From positions 62,001 through 126,000 of the forward strand of contig NZ_BGNG01000005.1 of the NCBI RefSeq assembly GCF_003203515.1: a stretch of DNA of 64,000 nucleotides, written 5' to 3'. Source of the stretch: Glaciecola sp. KUL10 (GTDB taxonomy: Bacteria; Pseudomonadota; Gammaproteobacteria; Enterobacterales; Alteromonadaceae). Under the pieces are notes generated by a model. That model was given only the letters and a program-made list of their open reading frames with translations, was not told where the DNA came from and searched no databases. The position numbers and the translations under genes were made by a program. Below, in pieces: positions 41,113-50,745 of this stretch. Within the stretch, counting starts at the first letter, position 1, and each line of letters starts with the position of its first letter.

Positions 41113-43942
41113 AAGCGCGTTTTTCCCCTTCACCATCAACGTTTTCGATACAACGATAACACAATTCAGGATGGGTCTGGTCGGTGCCAACCTCAGCTTT
41201 GTGATGCCAGCAACGAGCGCACTTTTCGCCCTCAGCTTTACTGACTTCAACAAACAATCCTGTTAGCGCAGTCTCACTTGCTTCTGCGGATTTTTCGCTA
41301 AGAGGTAAAAGCTTGGCTTGCGATGTAATCAGAACAAAACGAAGCTCATCTTCTAATTTAGCTAACACATCGCTAAGCGTATCGTCCACGTAAAGTGTAA
41401 CAGCCGCCTCAAGCGAACCACCGATTACCTTTTCGTTTCTGGCTTTTTCTAAGGCACTGTTAACTTCAGTTTTGATAGACATCACTTGCAACCAAAATGC
41501 GTCGTTGAATACCGTTTGCGCCTCACTTCGTTCATCATCGCTTGGTAAACCTTGATACCATTGGTCAGTGAATACGAATTCTTCTCGCTGACCCGGCATT
41601 GACTCCCACACCTCTTGCGCAGTAAAGCTCATGACAGGTGCCATCCAACGCACAAGTGCTTCAACAATGTGATACAAGGCGGTTTGGCACGAGCGACGGG
41701 CATGGCCGTCTGTTTTCGCGGTATATTGTCTATCTTTAATGATGTCCAGATAAAAACTTCCCATCTCTATAGAGCAGAACTGCATCAAGGTTTGGCAAAC
41801 CACTAATGTGTCGTATTGATCGTATGAGTTAAGGATTTGCTCTTGAACTGATTTTGCTTTTAAAACTGCCCACTGATCAAGCGCAACCATTTCGTCAAAA
41901 GGCACAATATCTGTTTCTGGGTTAAAGCCGTTTAAGTTAGCCAGTAAGAATCTACAAGTGTTTCTAATGCGACGATAAGCATCTGCAGAGCGCTTTAATA
42001 TCTCGTCTGAAACGGTCATTTCACCGCGATAATCAGTAGAACCAGCCCATAATCGAAGAATATCGGCACCCAATTTGTTTGTTACTTCTTGCGGGGCGAC
42101 CACGTTTCCTAGTGACTTGGACATTTTTTTACCGTTGGCATCAACGGTGAATCCATGAGTCAGTACTTCTTTGTAGGGTGCATGCCCTTTAACTGCCGTT
42201 GACGACATCAACGATGACATGAACCACCCTCTATGTTGATCCGACCCTTCTAGGTACAGATCTGCGCTTGCTGGGATATCATCACGTTGATCGACCACAA
42301 AGTAATGAGTCACTCCTGAATCAAACCAAACGTCCAGTGTATCAGTGACTTTATCGTAATCTTGTGCATCATCAATCAAGTCACTCGCATCAATGTCCCA
42401 CCACGCTTGGATGCCTTTACTCTCAACGGCTAGCGCCACTTTCTCTATGATCTCGTTAGTATTCGGGTGAAGCTCGCCAGTTTGCTTGTTAATAAACAAA
42501 GCGATAGGGACACCCCATGTGCGTTGTCTCGAAATACACCAATCTGGACGCCCTTCAACCATACTTTTGATGCGGCCTTCACCCCATGCTGGAATCCACT
42601 TGGTTTTTTCTATTTGCTGCAATGACTGTTTGCGCAAGCCGTTTTTATCCATACTGACAAACCATTGTGGTGTCGCTCTAAATATAATCGGCGTTTTATG
42701 ACGCCAGCAGTGCGGATAGCTGTGGCTGTATTTTGTGTTAAGCGCAAGTGCATCTTTTTCTTTAAGCACTTCAATAATACTCTCATTGGCTTTGAACACA
42801 TGTTGCCCAGCAAACAATGGCGTATTTTCTAAATAGACACCATTCGCGCCAACTGGATTGTATATCTCGATATCGTATTTTTTGCCCACATTGAAATCGT
42901 CCACACCGTGCGCTGGTGCAGTATGAACGCAGCCCGTTCCCGATTCAGTGGTGACGTGCTCACCTAATATTAGTGGCACTGTTAAGTCATTGATGGGGTG
43001 ATGGGCAGTGAGTCTTTCTAATGCTTGCCCCTGACAACTTGCGACAACCTTAAAATCAGATATACCATAACGTTGCATCGATGCTTCGACTAAATCGGCT
43101 GCTAAGATATAGTGTTGCTTAGAGTTTTCTACACTGATTTCTACTAAGTTGTAAACTAACTCTGGGTGCAAACTGATTGCACGGTTAGCAGGAATTGTCC
43201 ACGGTGTCGTTGTCCAAATAACCACACTGGTTTTCAGATTCGATAATATGTCGGCATCCACAGAAAAGGCTTTTGCATACATTTCTTTCTCAACGATTTC
43301 AAATTTGACATCAATCGCTGGGGATACTTTATCTTGATATTCAACTTCTGCTTCAGCGAGCGCCGATCCGCAATCTGTGCACCAATGAACGGGCTTGAAT
43401 CCTTTTTCTAAATGTCCCGACTTAACGATACCACCTAACACTCGAATGATGTCGGCTTCCGATTTAAAGTCCATTGTTTTATAAGGCTTTTCCCACTCAC
43501 CAAGCACACCTAAGCGGATGAAGTCTTTGCATTGGCCATCGATTTGACGTTGAGCATATGCACGACACTTTTCTCTAAATTCAGCAACAGACACTTTTTT
43601 ACCTGGTTTACCGACTTTTTTCTCAACCATCAATTCGATTGGAAGACCGTGGCAATCCCAACCCGGAACATAGGGTGCGTCAAAATCAGACAGTGTTTTT
43701 GATTTAACGATTATGTCTTTTAAAATCTTATTAACTGCGTGCCCAATATGAATATCACCATTCGCGTATGGAGGACCATCATGCAAAATAAAAGGCTTAT
43801 TGCCCGCTTTTGCCTCGCGAATTTGTTGGTAAAGTTTACGCGCTGTCCACTTCTTTAGCATTTGCGGCTCTCTGTTGGCCAGATTGCCACGCATAGGAAA
43901 TGCCGTCTCTGGCAAGTTCAGCGTCGATTTGTAATCAGTCAT
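41105..43942 (-). CDS. ileS: Isoleucyl-tRNA synthetase
   Basis: This class I synthetase charges tRNA-Ile. The 945 residues contain the HIGH motif ([15 protein letters not shown]) near residue 68, the editing domain with [14 protein letters not shown], the KMSKS loop ([10 protein letters not shown]) near 600, the anticodon-binding region, and a C-terminal zinc finger [11 protein letters not shown] with CYRC. Upstream by 61 bp is ribF, and lspA overlaps the stop. Length is as for E. coli. Confidence 0.98.
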   Translation of the reverse strand: MTDYKSTLNLPETAFPMRGNLANREPQMLKKWTARKLYQQIREAKAGNKPFILHDGPPYANGDIHIGHAVNKILKDIIVKSKTLSDFDAPYVPGWDCHGLPIELMVEKKVGKPGKKVSVAEFREKCRAYAQRQIDGQCKDFIRLGVLGEWEKPYKTMDFKSEADIIRVLGGIVKSGHLEKGFKPVHWCTDCGSALAEAEVEYQDKVSPAIDVKFEIVEKEMYAKAFSVDADILSNLKTSVVIWTTTPWTIPANRAISLHPELVYNLVEISVENSKQHYILAADLVEASMQRYGISDFKVVASCQGQALERLTAHHPINDLTVPLILGEHVTTESGTGCVHTAPAHGVDDFNVGKKYDIEIYNPVGANGVYLENTPLFAGQHVFKANESIIEVLKEKDALALNTKYSHSYPHCWRHKTPIIFRATPQWFVSMDKNGLRKQSLQQIEKTKWIPAWGEGRIKSMVEGRPDWCISRQRTWGVPIALFINKQTGELHPNTNEIIEKVALAVESKGIQAWWDIDASDLIDDAQDYDKVTDTLDVWFDSGVTHYFVVDQRDDIPASADLYLEGSDQHRGWFMSSLMSSTAVKGHAPYKEVLTHGFTVDANGKKMSKSLGNVVAPQEVTNKLGADILRLWAGSTDYRGEMTVSDEILKRSADAYRRIRNTCRFLLANLNGFNPETDIVPFDEMVALDQWAVLKAKSVQEQILNSYDQYDTLVVCQTLMQFCSIEMGSFYLDIIKDRQYTAKTDGHARRSCQTALYHIVEALVRWMAPVMSFTAQEVWESMPGQREEFVFTDQWYQGLPSDDERSEAQTVFNDAFWLQVMSIKTEVNSALEKARNEKVIGGSLEAAVTLYVDDTLSDVLAKLEDELRFVLITSQAKLLPLSEKSAEASETALTGLFVEVSKAEGEKCARCWHHKAEVGTDQTHPELCYRCIENVDGEGEKRAYA

Positions 43943-44003
43943 ATTGGCTTATACCTTAATAATGATGCTTTTATTTTTAATGTGTTAATTCTTTATTTTT
44001 CAA

Positions 44004-44930
44004 TCAGGCAATTGCAAACTGAGCACGAGCCGCCTGAGCGTCTATTGTTATCTGTGATCGCAGCGCTTCGAAACTGTCAAATCTGCGTTCTTCGCGAATT
44101 TTACTGACAAAACTAACGTCAACCAGTTCACCATAGATGGTCTGCTTAAAGTCAAATATATGTACTTCTAACTGAGAGCGTTCACCCTTCACAGTTGGGC
44201 GAGTCCCAACATTTGCTACTCCTTTATAGCATTCCCCTTTAACCTTGACTTTCACCGCATAAACACCTTGCACAGGCGATCTACAGCGTTTCAGAAGGAC
44301 ATTTGCAGTAGGAAAACCAATTGTCCGCCCCTTTTTGTCTCCATGAACTACCCGCCCAGAAATCACAAAGGGCGTTCCGAGCATTCTTTCGGCCAAAGCG
44401 AAGTTGTTTTGCTCAAGCGCAGTACGGATCTCAGTTGAACTTATTCTGCATTCTAATAGCTTAAAGCTCTGGGTACTGACCACATCAAAGCGGAATCTGC
44501 TTGATTCACGTTGCAGTAACTCGAAGTTTCCTTGACGTTTGTGCCCAAACCTAAAATCATCACCCACTACAAGAAATTGCACACCGAGTTTTTTAACGAG
44601 TAAATCCTCTATAAATGCATTGGCTGACATTGAAGACAACTTTGGGTTGAAGTTTATAACTAATAATCGGTCAATACCTAAAGACGCGAATGCTTTGTAC
44701 TTATCGCGCAGTCTTGAGAGTCTCGCTGGCGCATGCTCAGGCGTAAATACTTCTTCAGGTTGCGGCTCAAAAACCATCACTACAGATGGCAATTTAAGTT
44801 CTTTTGCTTTCTCAACTAAGCGGCTTAGTACGGCTTGATGACCTAAGTGGACACCATCAAACTTACCGATCGTCAAAACGCAGCCTTTATGCCTGTCTTG
44901 AATGTTATGTAAGCCTCTTACTAACTCCAC
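44004..44930 (-). CDS. ribF: Bifunctional riboflavin kinase / FMN adenylyltransferase
   Basis: RibF makes FMN from riboflavin and then FAD. The N-terminal adenylyltransferase domain has TIGKFDGVHLGHQAVL, and FVVGDDFRFGHKRQGN later in the domain. The C-terminal flavokinase domain carries GRVVHGDKKGRTIGFPTANV and the ANVGTRPTVKGE strand. At 308 residues it matches the family. It heads ribF-ileS-lspA-fkpB-ispH and lies 131 bp after murJ. Confidence 0.97.
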   Translation of the reverse strand: MELVRGLHNIQDRHKGCVLTIGKFDGVHLGHQAVLSRLVEKAKELKLPSVVMVFEPQPEEVFTPEHAPARLSRLRDKYKAFASLGIDRLLVINFNPKLSSMSANAFIEDLLVKKLGVQFLVVGDDFRFGHKRQGNFELLQRESSRFRFDVVSTQSFKLLECRISSTEIRTALEQNNFALAERMLGTPFVISGRVVHGDKKGRTIGFPTANVLLKRCRSPVQGVYAVKVKVKGECYKGVANVGTRPTVKGERSQLEVHIFDFKQTIYGELVDVSFVSKIREERRFDSFEALRSQITIDAQAARAQFAIA

Positions 44931-45061
44931 TTAATTGCCTTTCAATTGCTGTTGAACCTGAAAAATTAATCGATCGGTGCTGAGCCTATCTTTAGGGAGC
45001 GAAATTATAAACGACCACATAGATAATACCAATGCCTAGAAAGCTGCATTTAGTAAAAGAA

Positions 45062-46636
45062 TTAGGCTTGGTTTATGTTTTTAAAGTCTTTGAGACGCAA
45101 ACCTAAGATAAGTAAGGATAAAATGTAAAGGAATAAGCCAAATACAATCATACATGAAAGGTCAATCAAGCGGCCAATCAGCTCAGTTTTCAACCAACTT
45201 TCATGTAAATTAAGCTCAATGGCATAAAATATGATACCACCACCCATAATTGTTGCGGACAATGTCACTTTTAGGACGAATATAAATGATGAGCGACTTA
45301 TCTGATAAACACCCTGTTTGCGTAACTCGCGGTATAACAAAATAGCGTTTAGTGTTCCAGATAAGGCTGTCGCCATTGCGAGTCCAACATACCCAAACGG
45401 AACGGCTAAAATCAAATTAAAAACCATGTTTGCCACCATAGTAATGATGCCAAATTTAACGGGTGTTTTAGTATCTTGTCTTGAATAAAATGCAGGTGCA
45501 AATATCTTCACTAACATAAAGCTAAGTAAACCACTCGCATAGGCCATTAGGCTGTAAGAGGCCATGTATGCATCATTTATACTGAATTCACCACGCTGAA
45601 ATATAACCATCAAAATAGGCCAAGCAATCAGTATTAATGCAATTGCCGCGGGAACACCTAAGGCGCAAATAACTCTGAACGCCCAATCGAGGTTTTTAGA
45701 AAACGCTTGAGGGTCTTTTGCAACATGGTTTCTTGATAGTGTTGGTAAGATTACCGTCGCAATTGCAATACCAAACAACCCTAAAGGGAACTCTAAAAGT
45801 CGATCAGAGTAATACAGCCAGCTAACTGAGCCAGTCATTAAGAAACTAGCGATGAGCACATCAAGCAATAAGTTTATTTGACTAACCGATACACCAAAGA
45901 GCGCTGGAATCATCAATGTGCGGACCTTCACCACATTTGGATCTCGCCATCCCCACTTAGGTTTAACTAATAAACCAGCTTTAAACAAAAATGGTAACTG
46001 AAACAGCAGTTGTACAGCACCGCCTAAAAAGACTCCCCAAGCCAATGCAAACGCAGGTTGTTGTAGATGTGGCGACAACAACCAGGCACAACCAATAATA
46101 CAAACGTTGAGTAATACCGGCGTAAATGCGGCTACTGCAAATTTATTTAATGTATTTAATACCGCGCCTGCAAACCCAGCGAGCGAAATGAAAAATAAAT
46201 AAGGGAAGGTGATTTTTAACATTTGAGAAGCCAATACATACTTCTCACCTTGAGGCTCGTCATTCAAGTATTCTAAAAACCACCCCGCACTAAATAGAGC
46301 AGCGACAACAGGCGAACCAATAACGCCTAACAATGCGGTGAAAAATACGATTACCCCCAAGGTGCCCGACACTCTTGCCACAAATTCGTGCAACTGCTTT
46401 TTATCGTTTTGTGCGTGAACTTCAGTAAGCACGGGTATAAAGGCCTGAGCAAATGCTCCTTCGGCAAATAAACGGCGTAAAAAGTTAGGAATTTTATTCG
46501 CTAGGAAAAACACATCGGCCGCGGCACCCGCTCCCATCATATTAGCAATGACCATGTCGCGGACGAGACCCAAGATACGAGACATAAAAGTCATCGCACT
46601 GACGATGAGGCCAGATTTCAATAATTTGGAAGACAT
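45062..46636 (-). CDS. murJ: Lipid II flippase MurJ (MviN)
   Basis: MurJ flips the peptidoglycan precursor lipid II across the inner membrane. The 524-residue polytopic protein begins with LLKSGLIVSAMTFMSRILGLVRDMVIA, the MurJ hallmark with its conserved Arg residues. ADVFFLANKIPNFLRRLFAEGAFAQAFIPVLTE follows in the next helices. About fourteen hydrophobic helices can be traced. It lies 63 bp after the CBS gene on the same strand. E. coli does not have murJ between rpsT and ribF, but several other gammaproteobacteria do. Confidence 0.97.
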   Translation of the reverse strand: MSSKLLKSGLIVSAMTFMSRILGLVRDMVIANMMGAGAAADVFFLANKIPNFLRRLFAEGAFAQAFIPVLTEVHAQNDKKQLHEFVARVSGTLGVIVFFTALLGVIGSPVVAALFSAGWFLEYLNDEPQGEKYVLASQMLKITFPYLFFISLAGFAGAVLNTLNKFAVAAFTPVLLNVCIIGCAWLLSPHLQQPAFALAWGVFLGGAVQLLFQLPFLFKAGLLVKPKWGWRDPNVVKVRTLMIPALFGVSVSQINLLLDVLIASFLMTGSVSWLYYSDRLLEFPLGLFGIAIATVILPTLSRNHVAKDPQAFSKNLDWAFRVICALGVPAAIALILIAWPILMVIFQRGEFSINDAYMASYSLMAYASGLLSFMLVKIFAPAFYSRQDTKTPVKFGIITMVANMVFNLILAVPFGYVGLAMATALSGTLNAILLYRELRKQGVYQISRSSFIFVLKVTLSATIMGGGIIFYAIELNLHESWLKTELIGRLIDLSCMIVFGLFLYILSLLILGLRLKDFKNINQA

Positions 46637-46699
46637 TGATTAACGCTCTGTGAGAGTTAGCTAATCATGAAAAGCGGCTGTGTCCAACCGTTGAGAAAA

Positions 46700-47125
46700 T
46701 TAGCTATCTGATATTTCTAATAATTTGATAGATAGTTTAACAAAATCTGAAGAAGTTAGAATACCTACAAGTTTTTCATTTGCATCCATAACGGGTAAGC
46801 AGCCGTATTTGTGTTCAATGAAAAAGCACGAAATTTCTTTTAAAGACTGATCAAGATATACCCGTTTAAAATCGGTCACTGCTAGCGACATGATAGGCGT
46901 TTTCATTTCTTGCTCGACCAATTTGTCAGCGCCGTGCTCTTGCATAATGCGAATGATGCTAGCAATCATTTCACGATGCGTCACTATGCCAACCAGTTCG
47001 TCGTTTTCCATAATGGGTAAGTATCGAATCCCCTTAGCATGCGTCAAATCATGCGCATTCTTTAACGTATGCCCAAACGTGAGTGTTAATGGGTTCGCCG
47101 TCATAATATCTTGGACTTTCAGCAC
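46700..47125 (-). CDS. Two-CBS-domain protein
   Basis: The 141-residue protein consists of two CBS domains: about 7-60 (VQDIMTANPLTLTFGHTLKN, then RYLPIMENDELVGIVTHREM) and 78-135 (DQSLKEISCFFIEHKYGCLP, then KLVGILTSSDFVKLSI). Tandem CBS pairs bind adenosine nucleotides and regulate partners. No partner domain is present, so it acts alone or in trans. The gene is divergent from rpsT and upstream of murJ. Function is unknown. Confidence 0.9.
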   Translation of the reverse strand: MLKVQDIMTANPLTLTFGHTLKNAHDLTHAKGIRYLPIMENDELVGIVTHREMIASIIRIMQEHGADKLVEQEMKTPIMSLAVTDFKRVYLDQSLKEISCFFIEHKYGCLPVMDANEKLVGILTSSDFVKLSIKLLEISDS

Positions 47126-47239
47126 CTAAGTCTCCTTTTAAAATTCACTTCTTACTCTCTTATATTTTATATCCGCATGCGTAAGAACATACTTAAGCGT
47201 TATTTGCGTCTATTTTTTAGTATTTATCACGTATAGCGA

Positions 47240-47268
47240 TTGACAGCATCCGATAAAACTAGCATAAT
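47240..47268 (+). promoter_or_regulatory. Sigma-70 promoter of rpsT
   Basis: TTGACA (47240-47245), a 17-base spacer and CATAAT (47263-47268) form a near-consensus promoter. The sequence just downstream, CCGCACCC, is GC-rich, as in promoters under stringent control. The implied 5' leader is about 36 bases before the UUG start. Confidence 0.8.
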
Positions 47269-47311
47269 CCGCACCCTTAATTTTGAGATGAATTTATTTA
47301 GGAGTTACACC

Positions 47312-47572
47312 TTGGCTAACATTAAGTCTGCTAAGAAACGTGCAATTCAGGCTGAAAAGCGTCGCCAGCATAATGCAAGCCGTCGCTCCATGACTCGTAC
47401 GTGCATTAAAAAAGTTATTGCTGCAATCTCTGCAGGTGATAAAGCTGCTGCTCAAACTGCGTTTGATGCTGCGGTACCCGTACTTGACCGTATGGCTACA
47501 AAAGGCTTGATCCACAAAAACAAAGCTGCACGTCATAAGAGCCGTTTAAACGCGCAAATCAACGCGCTTTAA
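47312..47572 (+). CDS. rpsT: 30S ribosomal protein S20
   Basis: S20 binds 16S rRNA early in 30S assembly. The protein starts (M)[20 protein letters not shown] and is 86 residues with the usual Lys/Arg- and Ala-rich helices. The start is TTG at 47312, with AGGAG seven bases upstream. E. coli rpsT also starts with UUG, where it serves autoregulation. A longer frame from 47240 begins inside the promoter and is not used. The divergent neighbour is the CBS gene; a strong terminator follows. Confidence 0.97.
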   Translation: MANIKSAKKRAIQAEKRRQHNASRRSMTRTCIKKVIAAISAGDKAAAQTAFDAAVPVLDRMATKGLIHKNKAARHKSRLNAQINAL

Positions 47573-47600
47573 TGCTCTAACAGCTAGCACTGTTTCTAAG

Positions 47601-47624
47601 AAAAGCGCTTTAAGCGCTTTTTTT
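47601..47624 (+). terminator. Intrinsic terminator of rpsT
   Basis: An 8-bp stem (AAAAGCGC at 47601-47608 with GCGCTTTT at 47614-47621, 5-nt loop) ends in a run of seven T. It lies 28 bases after the rpsT stop. Confidence 0.88.
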
Positions 47625-47752
47625 GTGCCTGTAAGTTAGCGCAACAGCTTCACCATTCCTTCAACAAATCGTCACGAATGTGTCATTTGCACTCTATATT
47701 CTAGCATTCCAAGCCTTGAGTCCTTCTATCTTAGTGAGCTTGGAGAAACAGT

Positions 47753-48559
47753 ATGCCCTCACCTAAGCAATATAAAACCATTTGGTTATCAGATATCCAC
47801 CTTGGGAACAAAGATTGTAAAGCCGAATTACTACTAGATTTTTTGAAATTACACCGTCCAGAAAAACTGTATTTAGTTGGCGATATCATTGATATGTGGC
47901 AGATGCATCGTCAATTTAGATGGCCAAAAGCGCACAACGAAGTGATGCATGCCATTTTCAAATTATCTAATGAAGGCACAGACGTGATTTACCTACCCGG
48001 AAATCACGACGAACCTCTGCAAAAATATTCAGGCATGGATTTTAGTGGTATCAGTGTGCTGAGAGAAACCATTCACACAGCCGAAGACGGTAAACGATAT
48101 CTCGTCCTACATGGCGACCAGTTTGACGAAGAAGTCTGTTTAGGAAAGTTCGAAGCATGGATAGGAGACAAATTGTACGATTTGCTTCTATTCATAAACC
48201 GTTGGTACAACAAGCTTCAGCAATCTAGAAGAAAACACTATTTCTCGCTAGCAGGCTTTATCAAATCACATATTAATGGCGCTCAAAAAGCCATTGCGCG
48301 CTACCGCGTTGCGTGCACAAAAAGAGCAAAAGAGATGGGGCTTGACGGCGTCATATGTGGGCATATTCACCATCCAGAAATAACAAATGAAAACGGCACA
48401 ACTTACATCAACGATGGTGATTGGATTGAAAACTGCTCAGCCGTTGCGGAAAACTCAGATGGTTCACTCGAAATCATATACTGGCAAAAACCTGCTTTAA
48501 GTGCCGTAGAATCAAACGCTGTCAATGAAATGGGCGACAGCCAAGCGGAGGCTGCTTAA
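47753..48559 (+). CDS. Calcineurin-like metallophosphoesterase (LpxH-related)
   Basis: The 268-residue protein has all metallophosphoesterase motifs: WLSDIHLGN (DxH), YLVGDIIDMW (GDxxD), YLPGNHDE (GNHD), VLHGDQFD and GVICGHIHHPE (GHxH). The family is related to LpxH, which cleaves UDP-2,3-diacylglucosamine, but this branch includes proteins of other or unknown substrates. The stop overlaps the next start by one base (TAATG), so it is coupled to the PlsC/GNAT acyltransferase. A lipid-related substrate is therefore likely but not shown. Confidence 0.88.
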   Translation: MPSPKQYKTIWLSDIHLGNKDCKAELLLDFLKLHRPEKLYLVGDIIDMWQMHRQFRWPKAHNEVMHAIFKLSNEGTDVIYLPGNHDEPLQKYSGMDFSGISVLRETIHTAEDGKRYLVLHGDQFDEEVCLGKFEAWIGDKLYDLLLFINRWYNKLQQSRRKHYFSLAGFIKSHINGAQKAIARYRVACTKRAKEMGLDGVICGHIHHPEITNENGTTYINDGDWIENCSAVAENSDGSLEIIYWQKPALSAVESNAVNEMGDSQAEAA

Positions 48560-50256
48560 TGTTCACCGTTGATGAAGTACTTAATAAACACTATCCAAAC
48601 ATAGCTAATAAGCCCTTACTGTTTAAGCCCTTAAAATTTGTTTTACGCCGCTTACTTCATGAAAAAGACGTGATCGAATTCGGCGAACAATACGGCCACC
48701 TTTCAGGACTTGATTTTGTTGAACAAGTACTCGAATACTTTTCGATTTCATTTTCGGTAAGGGATATCGAAAAAGAGCGCATTCCAGCATCAGGCAAATG
48801 TGTGATTATTGCAAACCACCCAATTGGGTCTTTGGATGCGCTAGCCCTAATCAAGTTGATTATGGATGTAAGAGGTGACTTAAAGGTCGTCGCAAATGAG
48901 ATGCTGATGGCACTTGAACCCATGCACGAGTTATTACTCCCCGTCAATAACATGCAAGGTAATACCCCTAAACAGAACCTGACAAATATCCATCAACATC
49001 TTAAAAATGAAGGAATCGTACTGATCTTTCCTGCAGGCGAAGTTTCTCGTCTTCGTCCTCAGGGGGTCAGGGACACAAAATGGCACAGTGGTTTTATTCG
49101 TATTGCCAAGCAAACAAAATCACCCATCTTACCTGTCTATATTGACGCTAAAAACTCGCCCATGTTTTACAGTGTTTCGATGCTGTTCAAACCGCTCGCC
49201 ACTACCTTGTTGATTCAGGAGATGTTTAAGCAAAAGGAAAATGTCATTGGTCTTCGCATAGGTGAACTGATACCCAATGAGTCTTATTTGTCACTGAAAC
49301 TTAACTACAATGAGCAAACACTTTTGTTCAAACGGCATATTTATAAGATAGCCGCAGATAAGCCTGGCTTGTTTGAAACGCAAAAGGCCATTGCCCTTGC
49401 CGAAGATCGCAGAACGTTGCTCAAAGAAATGAATTCGATGTGTGAGTTACTTGGCGAAACAAAAGACAACAAAAAGATCTACCTTTACAAGCATGAAACC
49501 AGCAGCGCAATCATGCGCGAAATTGGGCGCTTACGAGAAATATCATTTCGAGCGGTAGGCGAAGGAACCAATAAACGAAGAGATGTCGACAGCTACGACA
49601 GCCACTACTTTCACCTCATTTTGTGGGATGAAAAAGAGCTAGAAATCGCAGGTGCTTATCGGTTTGGGGACGCAAAAAAACTGTCCAACCCAGATCATCC
49701 CACGGGCCTATATTCAGGCACCTTATTTGACTACCAACTGCCTATGCAGCGGTATTTTGAAGAAGGCTTAGAACTAGGAAGAAGCTTTGTGCAGCCTAAA
49801 TATTGGGGTAAACGCAGTTTGGACTATTTGTGGTTTGGTATTGGCGCTTTTTTAAAGCAGTACCCTCATTACCGTTATTTGTTTGGTCCGGTGAGCATAC
49901 CCGGAACCTATCCGCAAACCGCAATATCACTGTTAGTCGATTTCTATGGTAAACATTTTCCTCATCACGAAACACTTGCTCGTCCAAAAACGCCTGTCTT
50001 AAAACCCAAAGATCCCTTAATGACGTTTGCAGGCGAACATTATGAAGATGAATTCTCGCAGTTAAAAGATGTATTGAGCCACATGAATATCAAAGTCCCG
50101 ACACTTGTTAAGCAATATAGTGAAGTTTGCGAACCTGATGGGGTTTCGTATATTGCTTTTAATCGCGATCCTGACTTCAACGATTGTGTCGATGGACTCG
50201 TTATGATCGATTTGAATAAGTTGACTAAAAAGAAACGGAAACGCTATTTGAGCTAA
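48559..50256 (+). CDS. Fused PlsC-type acyltransferase / GNAT N-acyltransferase (OlsF-like)
   Basis: The 565-residue protein has two parts. Residues about 1-270 are a lysophospholipid-type acyltransferase with NHPIGSLD at 86-93 and a FPAGEVSR motif, the form seen in the hemolysin/OlsB-associated PlsC group. Residues about 300-470 resemble GNAT N-acyltransferases of the OlsB type: REISFRAVGEGTNKRRDVDS, then DSHYFHLILWDEKELEIAGAYRFG. This order matches bifunctional ornithine-lipid synthases such as OlsF, which acylate ornithine twice. The product could instead be another aminoacyl lipid. It is translationally coupled to the metallophosphoesterase before it, and a small membrane protein follows 110 bp later. 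Confidence 0.85.
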   Translation: MFTVDEVLNKHYPNIANKPLLFKPLKFVLRRLLHEKDVIEFGEQYGHLSGLDFVEQVLEYFSISFSVRDIEKERIPASGKCVIIANHPIGSLDALALIKLIMDVRGDLKVVANEMLMALEPMHELLLPVNNMQGNTPKQNLTNIHQHLKNEGIVLIFPAGEVSRLRPQGVRDTKWHSGFIRIAKQTKSPILPVYIDAKNSPMFYSVSMLFKPLATTLLIQEMFKQKENVIGLRIGELIPNESYLSLKLNYNEQTLLFKRHIYKIAADKPGLFETQKAIALAEDRRTLLKEMNSMCELLGETKDNKKIYLYKHETSSAIMREIGRLREISFRAVGEGTNKRRDVDSYDSHYFHLILWDEKELEIAGAYRFGDAKKLSNPDHPTGLYSGTLFDYQLPMQRYFEEGLELGRSFVQPKYWGKRSLDYLWFGIGAFLKQYPHYRYLFGPVSIPGTYPQTAISLLVDFYGKHFPHHETLARPKTPVLKPKDPLMTFAGEHYEDEFSQLKDVLSHMNIKVPTLVKQYSEVCEPDGVSYIAFNRDPDFNDCVDGLVMIDLNKLTKKKRKRYLS

Positions 50257-50366
50257 AGACTCGGGCATGTTGACTTTGAATACAAAATAGGAAAAATTTG
50301 TACTTATCACCAACATCATACGTATACTTCATTGGTGTGGAATGATTCGGTAGATGGAGCCCAATA

Positions 50367-50537
50367 ATGTTTAAATTTTTGTTCTTAATTCCTTTAGTAC
50401 TAATGCTTTTATGGACAGCTTATTTAAAACAAAACAACTATAGCCTTGCCCAAGGTAAACAAGGGTTTATGTATATTGGGGTGATCTCAGGGACTATTTT
50501 GCTTGGATTTGGCTTGCTTATGTTTTTGTTGCAATAG
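50367..50537 (+). CDS. Small hydrophobic membrane protein, 56 residues
   Basis: This short gene has ATG at 50367 with GGAG seven bases upstream and stop TAG at 50535-50537. The product starts MFKFLFLIPLVLMLLWTAYL, has a polar middle (KQNNYSLAQGKQG), and then a second hydrophobic segment (YIGVISGTILLGFGLLMFLL). Two membrane helices linked by a short loop are predicted. I do not recognise the family. It follows the OlsF-like gene on the same strand by 110 bp. The ribosome-binding site, amino-acid composition and lack of stops support a real gene. Confidence 0.65.
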   Translation: MFKFLFLIPLVLMLLWTAYLKQNNYSLAQGKQGFMYIGVISGTILLGFGLLMFLLQ

Positions 50538-50681
50538 ATTTTGTTTGAGGTTTATCGACAGTGGTTATACTTAACAGTGCTGTGTTCCAAGGAGCTAGGA
50601 GTATGCACCAAGATGACGATTTTTCGTGGCGAACAATCATATTTTTGTAATCAACGATTTTCAAAATGAGTCAATACATAT

Positions 50682-50715
50682 AAAAAAGGGGCGATTATTA
50701 AATGATCGCCCCTTT
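50682..50715 (-). terminator. Intrinsic terminator of ppiD
   Basis: An 11-bp GC-rich stem (AAAGGGGCGAT at 50685-50695 with ATCGCCCCTTT at 50705-50715, 9-nt loop) is followed on the minus strand by a T run. It begins 30 bases after the ppiD stop. Confidence 0.9.
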
Positions 50716-50745
50716 CAGTTTTTATGAAGTGTATTTAACTAATGC

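Noticed and set aside
50603-50650. 15-codon frame MHQDDDFSWRTIIFL with strong AAGGAGCTAGGAG upstream
   Set aside because: The ribosome-binding site is good, but the frame is too short to support alone. It could be a leader peptide or gene remnant; conservation would be needed.
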